64,000 nucleotides of DNA from URNF01 sp045634325 (GTDB lineage Bacteria > Bacillota > Clostridia > Oscillospirales > Acutalibacteraceae): the NCBI GenBank assembly GCA_045634325.1, contig JAZRAA010000034.1, forward strand, positions 75,309-139,308, read 5' to 3'. Below the pieces are notes generated by a model. The model saw only the letters and a list, made by a program, of their open reading frames with translations. It had not been told where the DNA came from and searched no databases. Positions 62,955 through 64,000 of the stretch are shown in pieces. Made by a program: the position numbers and the translations under genes. The stretch's first letter is position 1; every line of letters starts with the position of its first letter.

Positions 62955-63815
62955 TTAGCCGTTGTAGTAAGCGAAATCACCATAAGCAAAGTCGCCGTAC
63001 AGAGTCACTTCCTGGTCACCATCTTGCACCGTGACATAAGAACGAGTGTAGTAATCGATGCTCGCGTTCTTAATATTGGTGAAGGTCAACGCCATATCGA
63101 TATAAGCATCGCAGTTGTCATACAGAACGCCTGCTTCTTTGAAGCTGACAACATCAGTCCACTTCAAAGTCTCGCCCACAACCATCGCGTCTCTTGCTTG
63201 CTGGAGGGTGAAGCCGGCGCCGAGGTCGACTTTCATACCGCTTTCGGAAGCAACGATGACACCATAATCGAGCACTTCATACTTCTGGCCATCCAGAACC
63301 ATAAGTTCTTTACCAGCTTCTTCCACGCGGGTGAAACGGCTGACGAAACGCAAGCCGGTGAACTGCTGGCTCAAGGAAACGCCGACAGAAGTGATATTCG
63401 GTTTCTCCATGGTAGGTGTATCGATATTAGCAATGATTTCGCAAGCAGCAAGGTCGAGATCAGCGGGAGCGCCGATAACTTCGAACTTGTTAGCAGCGGA
63501 AGAGGTGCCGCCTTGGAAGCCAACACGGACAACAGGATAGTAGTTGCCGTAAGCATCTACCAGCCAAATAGCGCCGAAGACTTCTTCGCCTTCTTTCAAG
63601 TTGACGTTGATGTACACTTTGCCGTCATTGCCGGCTTCTGCACCAACAACACTTCTGGTTGCATGGCAGACATCACATTCGGTGTCCATGTCATTCGACC
63701 AGCTGTGGCCCAGTGCATCAACAACCGTCTGTGCAACGAGAACTTCGCCACAGGCGGAGCAATGCGAGCCTTCAGTCAAACCGGTTGCGGTGCAGGTCGG
63801 AGCAACAGCTTGGTC
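62955..63815 (-). CDS. cell-surface protein with CxxC repeat, 5' end missing
   Basis: About 286 codons remain of a larger gene; the 5' part is cut off where library adapter begins at 63817. The visible N-terminal part has a zinc-ribbon-like unit (HCSACGEV, then CDVCHATR) typical of tandem repeats in Clostridia surface proteins. The rest (GLRFVSRFTRVEEAGKE to SIDYYTRSYVTVQDGDQEV) is an extracellular-type beta-rich module that I cannot name. It ends GDFAYGDFAYYNG, a short tandem repeat. The apparent start MASDLDQ comes from adapter bases and is not real. Confidence 0.75.
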   Translation of the reverse strand, partial: DQAVAPTCTATGLTEGSHCSACGEVLVAQTVVDALGHSWSNDMDTECDVCHATRSVVGAEAGNDGKVYINVNLKEGEEVFGAIWLVDAYGNYYPVVRVGFQGGTSSAANKFEVIGAPADLDLAACEIIANIDTPTMEKPNITSVGVSLSQQFTGLRFVSRFTRVEEAGKELMVLDGQKYEVLDYGVIVASESGMKVDLGAGFTLQQARDAMVVGETLKWTDVVSFKEAGVLYDNCDAYIDMALTFTNIKNASIDYYTRSYVTVQDGDQEVTLYGDFAYGDFAYYNG

Positions 63816-63816
63816 T
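63717..63816. repeat. 100-bp segment repeated after the adapter
   Basis: Identical over 100 bases to 63901-64000 (offset 184). It is genuine gene sequence and the second copy is the artefact. Confidence 0.95.
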
Positions 63817-63900
63817 AAGTCGGAGGCCAAGCGGTCTTAGGAAGACAAATGTATGAAACAACTCCTCGGCCCACAGAACGACATGGCTACGATCCGACTT
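63817..63900 (+). other. sequencing-library adapter (MGI/BGI DNBSEQ type) with barcode
   Basis: This 84-base block is synthetic. It opens with AAGTCGGAGGCCAAGCGGTC... (63817-63848, the MGI 3' adapter as I recall it), then a 10-base barcode (63849-63858). It closes with a 42-base block ending ACATGGCTACGATCCGACTT (63859-63900), the reverse complement of the partner adapter with two base differences. It interrupts the surface-protein gene. Confidence 0.93.
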
Positions 63901-64000
63901 ATCAACAACCGTCTGTGCAACGAGAACTTCGCCACAGGCGGAGCAATGCGAGCCTTCAGTCAAACCGGTTGCGGTGCAGGTCGGAGCAACAGCTTGGTCT
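63901..64000. other. artefactual copy of 63717-63816
   Basis: Identical to the insert before the adapter. Insert-adapter-insert order is what a rolling-circle DNA nanoball read gives for a 100-bp insert. Treat as non-genomic in this position. Confidence 0.9.

Noticed and set aside
63772..63963. Short minus-strand frame at the window end
   Set aside because: It spans the library adapter and joins the duplicate copy; it is artefactual.

Overview
The window reads like a chromosomal contig from an uncultured gut Clostridia bacterium, most likely Oscillospiraceae/Ruminococcaceae. This is an inference from gene content: DUF5696, YIP1, DUF4830 and DUF6062 families, a T-box-controlled tyrS, AddAB instead of RecBCD, CoaX with an ECF S-component, YloU/FakA, and FtsEX with an M23 activator and an S41 protein. 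Genes are densely packed on both strands. Most promoters resemble sigma-A sites with 17-bp spacers, and many genes end in strong hairpin terminators.

Layout. 1-10.4 kb: a minus-strand carbohydrate-uptake operon. It has a very large solute-binding protein, a permease pair, a propeller/TPR/Yip1 membrane protein, a DUF5696 protein and the start of another permease. It runs from a consensus promoter next to a 14-bp palindrome, and no ATPase is in the operon. A candidate shared ATPase (UgpC/MsmK type) lies at 18.4 kb. 10.4-12.1 kb: a two-gene operon of unknown function (Thr-repeat lipoprotein and one-TM protein). 12.3-22 kb: pnp-rpsO, asnB, a DUF4830 protein, a pseudouridine synthase, ugpC, an SDR oxidoreductase and a beta-CASP RNase. 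22-22.5 kb: tRNA-Arg(CCG) beside a palindromic element bounded by tRNA-like fragments. 22.7-30.4 kb: GH36 alpha-galactosidase, coaX with an ECF S-component (probable vitamin B5 salvage), M14 peptidase, NUDIX hydrolase, glycogen phosphorylase. 30.6-31.8 kb: tRNA-Ser(CGA) with a duplicated 3' end, then a frameshifted sugar-phosphate epimerase. 32-46 kb: addBA, phospho-sugar mutase, an orphan peptide-type binding protein, YloU/FakA, YmdB, DUF6062. 46-51.5 kb: ftsE-ftsX-M23-S41, where the S41 member has lost its catalytic serine, then a PucR/CdaR regulator. 51.5-62.7 kb: T-box/tyrS, uvrC, yifB, a Ca2+ P-type ATPase, gdhA, an orphan ABC ATPase and an SGNH hydrolase. 62.7-63.8 kb: a small unannotated peptide gene and the 3' part of a surface-protein gene.

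The last 184 bases are not genomic. Positions 63817-63900 match an MGI/BGI (DNBSEQ) library adapter with a 10-base barcode, and 63901-64000 repeat 63717-63816 exactly. The contig end is therefore an assembly artefact from a read that passed through the adapter. No phage, transposase, integrase or CRISPR array was seen. The best candidates for undescribed biology are the small peptide beside the surface protein, the S41 pseudoprotease in the FtsEX cluster, the tRNA-bounded palindromic elements, and the Thr-repeat lipoprotein operon.
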